Source of the DNA: Pycnococcus provasolii | Lineage: Eukaryota; Chlorophyta; Pseudoscourfieldiophyceae; Pseudoscourfieldiales; Pycnococcaceae | Reading direction: 5' to 3' | NCBI GenBank assembly: GCA_938743325.2 | Contig: OW568870.1 | Location: 744,001 to 808,000, forward strand | Length of the DNA stretch: 64,000 nucleotides | In this document: one piece after another, positions 1-9,387 of the stretch | How positions within the stretch are numbered: position 1 is the stretch's first letter | How the letters are laid out: each line of letters starts with the position of its first letter | Made by a program: the position numbers and the translations under genes | Notes under the pieces: model-generated | What the model was told of the DNA's origin: nothing | The model's database searches: none | What the model saw: the letters and a program-made list of their open reading frames with translations, nothing else

Positions 1-1200
1 GTTGCCGCGGTCAATCCAGCGAGCGCGGGAGCCGGCGACTTGTTTGAGCTCTTCTCAGCCTACCAGCGCAGCCAGATGCCCATCCGCTTTGCCGCGCTGC
101 TCTATGATCCCAGCGTTGTTGGCGTTGCGCAGAGTGACACAAAGTCGAGCTTCGCAAAAGCCAGTGACGCGGGTAAGGCGATGCGAGCGACATTTTTGGT
201 AGCTACACTGTATGGTGGCGACGCGGCATTGGATTACCTCTCCGCGGCGGCAACGAATCGAGACGAAAAGCAGATGGACATGAATGCCATGATGATGATG
301 ATGCAGGGTGGAGGCATGGGTACGGTGCGAGGCACCGGCCCGATGAATTGGAAGGATCACTTTGCACCGGCGCTGAAGAAGACTGTCCTTTCCAACAAGG
401 GAAGGAAGAAGGCCAAGGGAGTGCGCGTAGATCATCTGCGCAGCACCCACCCACTTCGCGTGCTTTCGGAGAAACTTGCGGAGTTGCCGTCGCGCCCCAA
501 GTCGGACAAGGAGGTGTTGGCCGTGCTGGAGGACAACGTTCTCGAGGACGTGCTGTCAGCACTCACCATGGAGTGCACAAAAGCGGCAATGGCACGAGGT
601 ATCGCCGCCACTAGCGCGGCATTCGAAGACAAAGTGTCTATCGCCTCTGCTGACGATGAATACGAGGAGGTGCCAGGAGAAGCGCAGGGCCCATGGGCAT
701 TCCTCGTGAACGGTCAGTACGTGCACTCCGCGCTACCAATTACACAGCAATATCCCGCGGAATCGCTTTTCGGGCACGTATTTCAGTCAGAGTCGCATCG
801 ACTGCGCAGGCTTGTACATGACGGCATTTTGAAGGATAAGGACAAGAACCTGCTGAAGACGATTTCGAAGCACTTTCACGCGAGTCCTAAATTCTCCACA
901 ACAGCCATGGACACCCATAAGCTGAATCGGCGCATGCGATACACGGGTATACGGTGGGATGCCGGCGACGCGACACCGGAGACGCCTGATCTAGACGCAA
1001 GCGATGTGCACTACTACCATCCTCGTGGCACCGAGGACGACGTGAAAGCTATTACGCAGTGGTGCTTTGGAGAGCCTAGCGAGGCTTTGGGTCGCAGCGT
1101 GCTGATGGCATGTGCAAACCGCATTCTCGATGTGGAGGCGCTCATGTCTGGAACGTCGGCGGCTTCGAAGGCTGATGTCGGTGCTGACGACGACGACGAA

Positions 1201-1232
<32 letters not shown>

Positions 1233-4200
1233 CGACGATGCAGCAGCGGGAGATCCCGCCAAATCCAATAGCCGCATGGCTCTCTTTCCAATCGTCCCGT
1301 CTACCGCTTCTGACTCCTCGACACCTGATCAGCTTGCGGCGCTTTTCACGGCGGCGACTGGCTTAAAAACGCGAGGCGCTAAGGTGCTGCGATTTATCGT
1401 GGATGTTGCGCAGGCGATCGACGGCGGTGGAACACATGCGGAGGCACGCTGTTCGGCACCTGATCTCGAGGCTGCTTATGCTGATTTGGGGAAAGCACTT
1501 TTATCCCTTCGAGGCGCGCCTTACAAGGCTGGTGCAACGCTTCCAAAGTCTATTTCGAATTGGGCTGATGCTTGTGGTGTGCAAACATCCGAGCTAGCGA
1601 AGCGCTGGTCGAATCACGAGCAAATCTTGAAGGAGCTTTCCCGTGCCGCAGCTCTATACGCGCAATCACTTCCTACCACAGCATCGATGGGACACGGCGC
1701 TGTAGTATCGAACGGCTACGTCGCTCCTGTCACGGCGCAAAATTCCCTTGTACCATTCGACGCTTCTGACGTGGCGGCTCTGGAAGCTCGCGCGCTTAAC
1801 GAATATGCGCGGGACCTGCTGGCCATAGCACGTGACGAACGAGCGGCGGCAAGCAAGCGCGCGTCAGACGTGTCAGCAGACGAAGCTCTTCCCGCGAGGC
1901 TGTCGAGTGCAGTGGCTGCCGCGAGTGGCCTGCTTGCCACGCGTGTTGATACATCGTCCAAGCGTGCACGTTCAGTTTCTGCAGCGATCGCTGGTGCATT
2001 TGCAAAGCTCAAGGGAAAGTACAGCTCCGTTACGCTGTCACGCAACGCCACAGACGGCGAGGTTGGCCCGTCTGTGCTTGTAGAGGCTATCATCGACCCA
2101 TTGAGTGCGGCGGCGCGCCGTGCTGCACCGCTCTTCCTTTGGCTGCACAAGGAGCTTGGCGTGTCGATCAAAATCTACCTGAACCCAAGCCGCGAGCTGA
2201 GCGAGCCTCCGCTGAAGAGCTATTACCGCTACGTGCTGCCGAGCTCAGCCGAGGTGCTTGGTTCTGACGATGCGTCGGAGAGCGCGAGCGTGGAGACGCG
2301 CCAGCTTAGCGCCAAGTTCACTGGCCTTCCGCCGGACAAGACGTTAACGCTTCACATGGAGGCTCCCGAGAATTGGCTCGTCGAGAGCCATGTGGCGAGC
2401 TACGACCTTGACAACCTGCGCCTGGAGGACCTCGGCGAAAAGGGTCACATGTCAGCGGAGTTCCAGCTCGAGGCGCTGATGATACAGGGCAGCTGCACGG
2501 ATATGGGTGGTTCGCACCGCGACCGGCACCCTCGCGGGCTGCAGATGGATCTGCTTCCGATTCGCAGGCGCCGCCTTGCTGCCACCGCCAAGACGGACCA
2601 AGCGGCGGCGGCGGTGGTCAATGCATCATTTTCGGCAACGAAGGAGGATACGCTGGTGATGTCCAACCTGGGATACTTCCAGCTGAAGGCGTCTCCGGGG
2701 GTGTTCCGCATGCGCCTCGCCCCGGGCAGGAGTCGGCAGATCTACAACATTGCAGGTTTGAAGCGCCTGCAGAGCATGGATGACGCGGCGGAGGAAGCTG
2801 GCCCGTCGGACGCTGAGGCAAGTCTCCTGCTTGGTGATGGGGCGGATTCGGGCATCGAGGTACCGGTCGCGGTGACAAGTTTCAGCGGCGTTAATCTGCA
2901 GTTGACTGTGGCGAGACGTCCTGGTATGGATGGCGAAGACGTGCTTGCGGAAGACAAATCGGAGGTGGCTGAGCTGGAAGCCGACGACGCGATAGACGCG
3001 TACTACGACGACGGCGACAGGAGCGACAGCACACCTGACGCCACGAAGAAGTCGAAGGAATCTTCGGGAAGCATCTGGAGCCGTGTCACTGACGCTGTGC
3101 TTGCGACGGCTGGCGGATCTTCTTCAGGGTTGGCGGCGGCGGCGGCGGCAGCAGCTGCTTCCCCGCACTCGGCATCGTTTTCGATGCCACTGGCAATGGC
3201 CAAATCTCGTCATGCAGATGCGCTCGCTCGTCTCGACCAGTCGGTGGATGCCTACGCCCACGGTGCGTCGATCCCGTACCGCACTGGAAAGATGGTTCAC
3301 GTCTTCAGCATTGCATCTGGTCACCTCTACGAGCGATTCCTGAAGATCATGGTGATGTCCGTGCTGTCGAACACGCGACGTCCCGTGAAGTTTTGGTTCA
3401 TTCGCAACTACCTGAGTCCCGGATTCAAGCATTACCTGCCTCACATGGCTGCTTTGCTGAAATTTGAGTACGAGTTTGTCACGTACTCGTGGCCAAAGTG
3501 GCTCCATGCGCAGACTGAGAAACAGCGTCTCATCTGGGCGTACAAGATTCTCTTCATGGACGTCATCTTCCCACTGAACCTCGACCGCGTGATTTTCATT
3601 GATGCGGACCAGATTGTGCGTGCGGATCTCGGAGAGCTGATGGACATGGACCTGAAAGGTGCACCGTACGCGTACACGCCGTTCTGCTCGAACAACAAGG
3701 AGATGGACGGTTACAGATTCTGGAGCCAGGGATTCTGGAAAGATCATCTGCAGGGTCGTCCATACCACATCTCCGCGTTGTACGTTGTTGATTTGAAGCG
3801 ATTCCGCCAGACGGCAGCTGGTGACCGGCTTCGTGTGACTTACGACAACCTTTCGAAAGATCCGAACAGCCTGGCAAACTTGGACCAGGACTTGCCCAAC
3901 TATGCTCAGCATCAGGTGCGCATCCACAGTCTCCCGAATGAGTGGCTTTGGTGTGAGAGCTGGTGCGGCAACACGACCAAGCTACGTGCGAAGACGATTG
4001 ACTTGTGCAACAATCCCATGACGAAGGAGCCTAAGCTTGTCGGTGCACGTCGTATCGTCGTCGAGTGGAGCAGCTTGGACGACGAGCAGAGAAGGCTGAC
4101 GGATGCTTGGGATAAGACGGGAAATCTGTTGGACGTGAAGCCTCGGTATGGTGTTCTTGGTGCAGAAACGCCGCAGAAGCTTGCTTCTGAGAAGGCTGCT

Positions 4201-4350
4201 GGTGGTGCTGACGAGGATGAGGATGGTGGTGTTTCGTCTTCGTCGACGACGACGACGACGAAGACGACGACGAAGACGAGTGAGAAGAAGAAGAAGAAGA
4301 AGAAGAAGAGCAGCGGCGGCGGCGGCGGCAGCACGAAGGAGGAGCTGTAG
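1..4350 (+). CDS. UGGT: UDP-glucose:glycoprotein glucosyltransferase (UGGT), 5'-partial
   Basis: ER-lumen folding sensor that reglucosylates N-glycans of misfolded glycoproteins so that they rebind calnexin/calreticulin. The frame is open from base 1, so the N-terminus (signal peptide and first thioredoxin-like domains) lies outside the window; 1449 residues remain. The C-terminal GT24 catalytic domain spans about residues 1097-1380. It begins GKMVHVFSIASGHLYERF and carries the metal/UDP-binding FIDADQIVRADLGEL near residue 1200 and the QDLPNYAQ motif near 1297. An acidic Asp run (nt 1186-1240) lies in the folding-sensor half. The tail is low-complexity Thr/Lys/Gly and ends in KEEL, a plausible KDEL-type ER retrieval signal. 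The 3' end is 32 bp from the convergent HYPK gene. Family assignment is secure; the start is unknown. Confidence 0.95.
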
Positions 4351-4382
4351 GTGTAGGTGTAGGTGTATTGAATTAACTTTTT

Positions 4383-4721
4383 TTACAGGTAAGAGCGAAT
4401 CGCCTTAACGACGTCACCACCGTGCTCGCGCAAGCGTCTCTCCGCAACCTTTTTGTCGACGAGGAGTTCGTCGGCGATGACGTCGACGTGGCTTCTGTCA
4501 ATTTTGACAGCCGCCAGTTCCCGTTCCCGTGCTTGTTGCGCTTCGAGCTCTTTGGCCTGTTTGGCTGCGAGGACGTTTGCCGCAGACGCCGCCTTGGACG
4601 CGTCAAGGTTGGAGGAGGAGTCCTCGTCGTCGACGTGGTCGGTGATTCGGTCCATCTGCTGAGCCGTTTCTGCGGCATTGTTGTCCTGCGCCTGGGAGGA
4701 GTGGTCCATCTCCGCCGCCAT
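4383..4721 (-). CDS. HYPK: HYPK (huntingtin-interacting protein K) homologue
   Basis: Small 112-residue protein. HYPK is known as a ribosome-associated regulator of the NatA N-terminal acetyltransferase and a chaperone-like factor. The N-terminal half is acidic and Gln/Ala-rich, with a predicted helix around residues 45-70. The C-terminal 40 residues match the HYPK UBA-like domain, with KIDRSHVDVIADELLVDK followed by an EHGGDVVKAIRSYL ending typical of the family. Family length is about 110-130 residues, so it looks complete. The start is the ATG at 4721, in a good GCCGCCATGG context. It converges on UGGT and is head to head with GapB. Confidence 0.88.
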   Translation of the reverse strand: MAAEMDHSSQAQDNNAAETAQQMDRITDHVDDEDSSSNLDASKAASAANVLAAKQAKELEAQQARERELAAVKIDRSHVDVIADELLVDKKVAERRLREHGGDVVKAIRSYL

Positions 4722-5337
4722 GGAAGAAGGAAGGAAGGGGACGGACGATCTTTGTTTCTAACGGGGCGGGGCGGGACTACACTGCACTTGTCAGGTCCGT
4801 CTTAGGGGGGGTGGGAACGGGACCCCGGGATCCCTCCTAGGTCCTAGACAGGGTCCGTGCATCTCCCAACCCCGAAAGAAAAAAAAGGAAACACCAGCCA
4901 CAAAAGCCAACCCCGAAAGCCAACCTCTCATGGGGACCCCCAAAGCATCTTGATAAGATTTCCGATTGCTTCACTTCATGCTCCTGTGGCTCACATTTTC
5001 GTTGAAATATCCAGTCGGTCCCGCGCTGATCCGAGTCCGGGCCTCTCGTGCCCTCTCAGCGGTGCATTTATTTATTCACGTGTGGATGCCACCCACGTTC
5101 CCTTCGGCCCCCCCTACGCCTACGCCCGTCCCTGCCCGTCCCTGCCCTGCCCTTCCCTGCTCGAGCACCCTGAGTGAGTGAGTAGTAGCACACACCAGTT
5201 CTCCCCTGGCACTGGGCTGCCCCTCGTTGTGCGTGGATAGATATATCACAACACACACACACGGTGCACGTTCCCCCCCTCTCCCCTCTCCCCTCTCCTC
5301 TCCCACGCCTCATTCCCACTCCTACAACTCCATAACA
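4722..5337. promoter_or_regulatory. Shared upstream region of HYPK and GapB
   Basis: 616 bp between two divergent start codons. It contains short A-rich and C-rich runs (4870-4925), a CA-repeat at 5249-5262 and a pyrimidine-rich CCCTCTC tract at 5272-5302, just upstream of the GapB ATG. No open frame here resembles a protein. It probably holds both promoters and 5' leaders. I cannot point to a defined TATA box or operator. Confidence 0.4.
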
Positions 5338-6642
5338 ATGCTGTCGTCCGCTCGCTCCATCTCCTCCGCACGCACGCTCGGCGCCTCCAACGGCAGCGGC
5401 GCACACGCCTCGATGAAGCTCCGCGTCGCGATCAACGGCTTCGGCCGCATTGGACGCAACTTCGTGCGCTGCCTGCACTCGCGCGGTGACAACACGAACG
5501 TGCGTACATTGCCTGCTTTTTTTTGTCTCTCTGTTGTTATTTGTTTCTGTCCTCTGACTCACGCATCCAACAACCCAACAAAAAAACAACCTTCTCGCAC
5601 ACACACACACACACACACACAGCTCGAGATCGTGGCTGTCAACCAGTCGGGCGGTGTCAAGCCGGCTGTGCACCTGCTCAAGTACGACTCGCTCCTCGGA
5701 ACGTTCGACGCGGAAATCAAGATCGTCGACGACGAGACGTTCACGGTTGATGGAAATGAGATCAAGGTTGTGGCCAACCGCGACCCGGCGCAGCTGCCGT
5801 GGAAGGACATGAACGTCGACCTCATCATTGAGGGAACGGGCGTGTTCCTTGACTCCAAGGGCGCGGGCAAGCACATCGAGGCTGGCGCCAAGAAGGTGCT
5901 CATCACCGCCCCGGCGAAGGGTGACGACATCCCCACGTACGTCATTGGCGTCAACGCCGAGGACGAATTCGACCCGCAGGCTCCCATCATCTCCAACGCC
6001 TCGTGCACGACCAACTGCCTCGCGCCGTTCGTCAAGGTGCTCGACGCGGAGTTCGGAGTCGTCAAGGGAACGATGACGACCACGCACTCGTACACGGGCG
6101 ACCAGCGCCTGCTCGATGCGTCGCACCGCGACCTGCGCCGTGCGCGTGCCGCGGCGATGAACATCGTGCCCACCTCCACGGGCGCGGCGAAGGCTGTGGC
6201 GCTCGTGCTCCCCCAGATGAAGGGCAAGCTTAACGGCATTGCGCTCCGCGTGCCGACGCCGAACGTGTCCGTCGTTGACCTCGTCATCAACACGGTCAAG
6301 AAGGGAATCAGCGCCGAGGCTGTGAACAAGGCGTTCGAGGCGGCGGCGTCCGGCCCGATGAAGGGAGTTCTCGAGATCACGTACGACCCGCTCGTCTCCA
6401 TTGACTTCCGCAAGACGGATGTGAGCACGACGATCGACGGATCGCTCACGATGGTCATGGGTGACGACATGCTCAAGGTGGTTGCCTGGTATGACAACGA
6501 GTGGGGATACAGCCAGCGCGTTGTGGACCTCGCTGAGCTCTGCGCGATGCGCTGGGAGGGCCCCACCACGAGCGGCGATCCGCTCGAGCTCTTCTGCGGC
6601 GACAACCCCGATGCGGATGAGTGCCGCGTGTACGAGGACTAA
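5338..6642 (+). CDS. GAPB: Plastid NADP-dependent glyceraldehyde-3-phosphate dehydrogenase, GapB type
   Basis: Calvin-cycle enzyme reducing 1,3-bisphosphoglycerate to glyceraldehyde-3-phosphate in the plastid. Model: exons 5338-5499 and 5623-6642, 393 residues. The 123-nt GT-AG intron ends in a CA-repeat. A short 25-residue leader rich in Ser/Arg/Ala precedes [16 protein letters not shown], the Rossmann start. The active-site segment is [17 protein letters not shown] follows the first beta-alpha unit, as in NADP-using plastid forms. The C-terminus continues beyond the normal end with [19 protein letters not shown]. This is the CP12-like extension whose two cysteines, eight residues apart, permit thioredoxin control in GapB. 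This extension is known from streptophytes and prasinophytes. I chose ATG 5338 because upstream in-frame codons lack a Met. Confidence 0.95.
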   Translation: MLSSARSISSARTLGASNGSGAHASMKLRVAINGFGRIGRNFVRCLHSRGDNTNVRTLPAFFCLSVVICFCPLTHASNNPTKKQPSRTHTHTHTQLEIVAVNQSGGVKPAVHLLKYDSLLGTFDAEIKIVDDETFTVDGNEIKVVANRDPAQLPWKDMNVDLIIEGTGVFLDSKGAGKHIEAGAKKVLITAPAKGDDIPTYVIGVNAEDEFDPQAPIISNASCTTNCLAPFVKVLDAEFGVVKGTMTTTHSYTGDQRLLDASHRDLRRARAAAMNIVPTSTGAAKAVALVLPQMKGKLNGIALRVPTPNVSVVDLVINTVKKGISAEAVNKAFEAAASGPMKGVLEITYDPLVSIDFRKTDVSTTIDGSLTMVMGDDMLKVVAWYDNEWGYSQRVVDLAELCAMRWEGPTTSGDPLELFCGDNPDADECRVYED

Positions 6643-7422
6643 AAAACTAACATGCGAAAACATGTTGTGTGCCTTGCTGGGTTAGGTCATAAATTCGGTC
6701 AAAACGAGAATCAGTAACTCGACTCTCCTTGAACAACATCCATCGCAACAGTAGTAGTATGTACTGTACATCCCCACCACCCCTACAAGGTACAGTACCT
6801 CGGTGAAGGGGTCAAGCACCACCCGTGCACAGACAAAGATGGAGTTGTGAAGTGGATCTTTTCACACAAGAAGTAAAGGTAGTCTATCTTTCGAATAACG
6901 ACAGCGCAGTACTACTTAAGGTGTGTGACAATAGGCGTGATGTGCCTACTCGCACAGGCTGACAGGTGCAGGGAGGGGACACAGATTTTGCTAATCCCCG
7001 ATGAGTGACAGAGGGGAGTAGGTGTTTAAAATCCCTCTCTTGGTTCAGCGAGGGATCCCCGGGACAAGACGGGAACTCCCTATTCCTCCCCCCCCCCCCC
7101 CCTGCCCCCACGCCCCTGGAATGTCCGTTCCTCGGTCTCCGTCGACCCTATTGTTCCCTCGGCTCTGCGAAAACCCACCCTAGGCAGTCACACACACTGT
7201 AGCTGTTATTTTGTTGTACTGCACTGTACTGCCATGTCACTGGACATCAATCACCATGTTCTCTCTGATGAGAGAGAACCACTCGCTGCTCTCACCTCTC
7301 AGGACTCCTTTCCTTTCCTGGTGTCGTCATACTTCTTAGAAGAGCCTTCTGTTTTGGTTCATCAGCAATCAGCATCATAAGCTCCCCGGTCGACGACGAC
7401 ATCACTGTTATCATTGTTGTTG
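6643..7422. other. Intergenic spacer
   Basis: About 780 bp between GapB and the lactone oxidase. It contains copies of the short palindromic word TACTGTAC/GTACAGTAC (6761-6800 and around 7211-7230), a C-run at 7089-7102 and a GA/TC-rich inverted stretch near 7260-7280. No supported gene. It presumably includes the GapB 3' UTR and the promoter of the downstream gene. Confidence 0.5.
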
Positions 7423-9195
7423 ATGAAAATGATGATGACGCGTGATGTGTCACTCGTCATGATGAGTCTGGTAGCACTTGTGGTGGCCTCCAACTCGATC
7501 GTACTCGAAGTATCCGCCATCTTGCCCGCATCCGTCACCAACTTCCAAGGACACTTCACCTGCCCGAATGTCATGCTTGGTAAGCCAAAGACGGAAGAGC
7601 AGGTTTCCCTAATCGTCAAGGAGCATCCTCTCGTGAAAGCTTCAGGTGTCGGACACAGCTGGAATACGGAGTTCACGTGTTCAGGAAACGCGTCGAATGC
7701 AGTAAATATCGTCACGACCGAAATGCAAGTCCTTGGCATTGGCTGCCCAGACACGAACGGGGACGGAATCGGCGACCCGTGTGACACCACGCTCAACCCG
7801 GCGTGCGAGTGCTCAACGTGCAACAATGAAAGCTGCCAGGTGGACGAAGCGAATCATGTCGTCAAGGTGGCTGCGGGTGTGCGCGTGCGTGACCTGTTGG
7901 ACTACCTCGCAACGTACGGCGAATCCGGCGGATACACGCTCCCCGCGTTTCCGTGGTTCATCGATCAGACAGTTGCCGGCGCGGTGTCCACCGCAACGCA
8001 CGGGACGACGATGCGCCATGGCTCGATGTCCCAGCAGGTGACGGAGTTTGAGGTTGTGCTCGCTGACGGGAGCACGAAAACGTTCAGCGACGAAGACAAC
8101 GAGCACCTCATGAGTGCGATGCGCGTTAATGTTGGTCGGTTGGGAGTCAACACGTGGCTGACGATGAAGATCGAGCCTCAGCGCAGCGTGCGCCGTTCGA
8201 CTCGACGCAACCAGCCGATCCAGGATTTTGTCGGCGAAATGAAGACGCTTCAAGAAAAGTACATCGCAAATCGAGACATGGAAGGCGCGGATCACGATGG
8301 CGATTTCTTCACGGAGATGTTTGGCAAGGATGATGCGGGACTTCCGATCCACGAGAAGGCGATGTACTGGTTTGTCCCAACGCAGGAGGCTTGGCACATC
8401 CAATTCTCGCTGCTCGAAGTTGAGCCGATGAGTGTGACGGAAAATCAGCAGAGCGACGGACGTGGCGCGCTGACGCCAGGAGAGCGACGCTTCATGCGAT
8501 CGAACGCTCGCCTGTGGAGCGAATTCTACGCCGGCAGCGTTACGTACAATGTCATGCCAGGCACATTCGCGTCTCGTCGCGCGTACATGTCGATGACGGA
8601 GGGGCAATCGCGTCGCCACCGCTTTTTTAGCGCATACGATCAGTGGGAGATGTTCGTTCCGCTCTCCAAGGTGGGCGACTGCGTTGCCGCGGTGGCGGAT
8701 CGCCTCTACAATTCCGACGACGAGGCATGGCGTGGATTCCGCACCCAATTCCTCATGCGCCTCACCAACAAGGAGTCAGGGTATCTCAGCTACAGCTCGG
8801 ACGAACCCGTGATGGGCTTCAACATGGAAGATTACGTGCAATACAACAATGACGGCAAGAACGACGCCTTTCAGGCTGTTATGGATGTCTTCCGCAGCCC
8901 AGTTTGCGGCCCCGCGCGCGTTCACTGGGGTAAGGCTGGTTGGGACCAGTCGCGTGGACAGGAGGTCTGCTTCGATGGTGCTGCGGAATTTCCAAACACG
9001 TGGTGCGACTTCGGATGTGCAGTCTCCGAGCTCGACCCGAATGGTAAATTTGCTGGCATTTCCAGGAAGTGGCAGTGGGCGGCATCGTCGAAGAGCAGCA
9101 GCGACGTTGTCGTCGAGTTTGCGCAGTGTTGCGGCCCGGATGGCTTTAAAAAGGATATGTGCACGTGCGAGTCTGTGCTGCCGGCCGAATGTTAA
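7423..9195 (+). CDS. Secreted FAD-linked sugar-1,4-lactone oxidase (GULO/ALO-like)
   Basis: Vanillyl-alcohol-oxidase superfamily flavoprotein of the aldono-lactone oxidase type, the class that makes ascorbate or analogues from aldono-1,4-lactones. The first ATG (7423) gives a Met-rich start and a hydrophobic segment (residues about 9-32) that looks like a signal peptide. The FAD-binding domain shows SGVGHSWNTEF, the position of the flavin-linking His in relatives, then VSTATHGTTMRHGS and VGRLGV. The C-terminal substrate domain has HWGK, the family HWxK motif, followed by a Cys-rich tail (CCGPDGFKKDMCTCES) suited to an oxidising compartment. Unusual: a Cys/Asp-rich insertion (nt 7741-7840) containing DTNGDGIGDPCD, like a thrombospondin type 3 calcium repeat. 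The exact substrate cannot be told. Confidence 0.8.
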   Translation: MKMMMTRDVSLVMMSLVALVVASNSIVLEVSAILPASVTNFQGHFTCPNVMLGKPKTEEQVSLIVKEHPLVKASGVGHSWNTEFTCSGNASNAVNIVTTEMQVLGIGCPDTNGDGIGDPCDTTLNPACECSTCNNESCQVDEANHVVKVAAGVRVRDLLDYLATYGESGGYTLPAFPWFIDQTVAGAVSTATHGTTMRHGSMSQQVTEFEVVLADGSTKTFSDEDNEHLMSAMRVNVGRLGVNTWLTMKIEPQRSVRRSTRRNQPIQDFVGEMKTLQEKYIANRDMEGADHDGDFFTEMFGKDDAGLPIHEKAMYWFVPTQEAWHIQFSLLEVEPMSVTENQQSDGRGALTPGERRFMRSNARLWSEFYAGSVTYNVMPGTFASRRAYMSMTEGQSRRHRFFSAYDQWEMFVPLSKVGDCVAAVADRLYNSDDEAWRGFRTQFLMRLTNKESGYLSYSSDEPVMGFNMEDYVQYNNDGKNDAFQAVMDVFRSPVCGPARVHWGKAGWDQSRGQEVCFDGAAEFPNTWCDFGCAVSELDPNGKFAGISRKWQWAASSKSSSDVVVEFAQCCGPDGFKKDMCTCESVLPAEC

Positions 9196-9387
9196 TTTTG
9201 GTTCGTGCAAGTAAATTGACGGAGCTGGTGGAGGGGCCGACGGCGCCGATGCCGAGAATTTACTGGAATTTGGTGTGTGTTGGTAAAGGAAAAAGAAGAA
9301 AGTGCTTTTTTTTTGTGGTGGTGGAAGGGAAAATGCTAAGAGATTGGTCATTCAAGTAATATTGAGATTTACAGATTGGGGTAGGTA

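Noticed and set aside
5068-6663. Long minus-strand frame across GapB
   Set aside because: Antisense shadow of a strongly biased GC-rich gene; sequence is Arg/Val/His-rich with no domain.
7255-7300. Hammerhead-ribozyme-like CTGATGAGAG core
   Set aside because: The GAAAC core element and matching stems are missing; likely chance in a GA-rich stretch.
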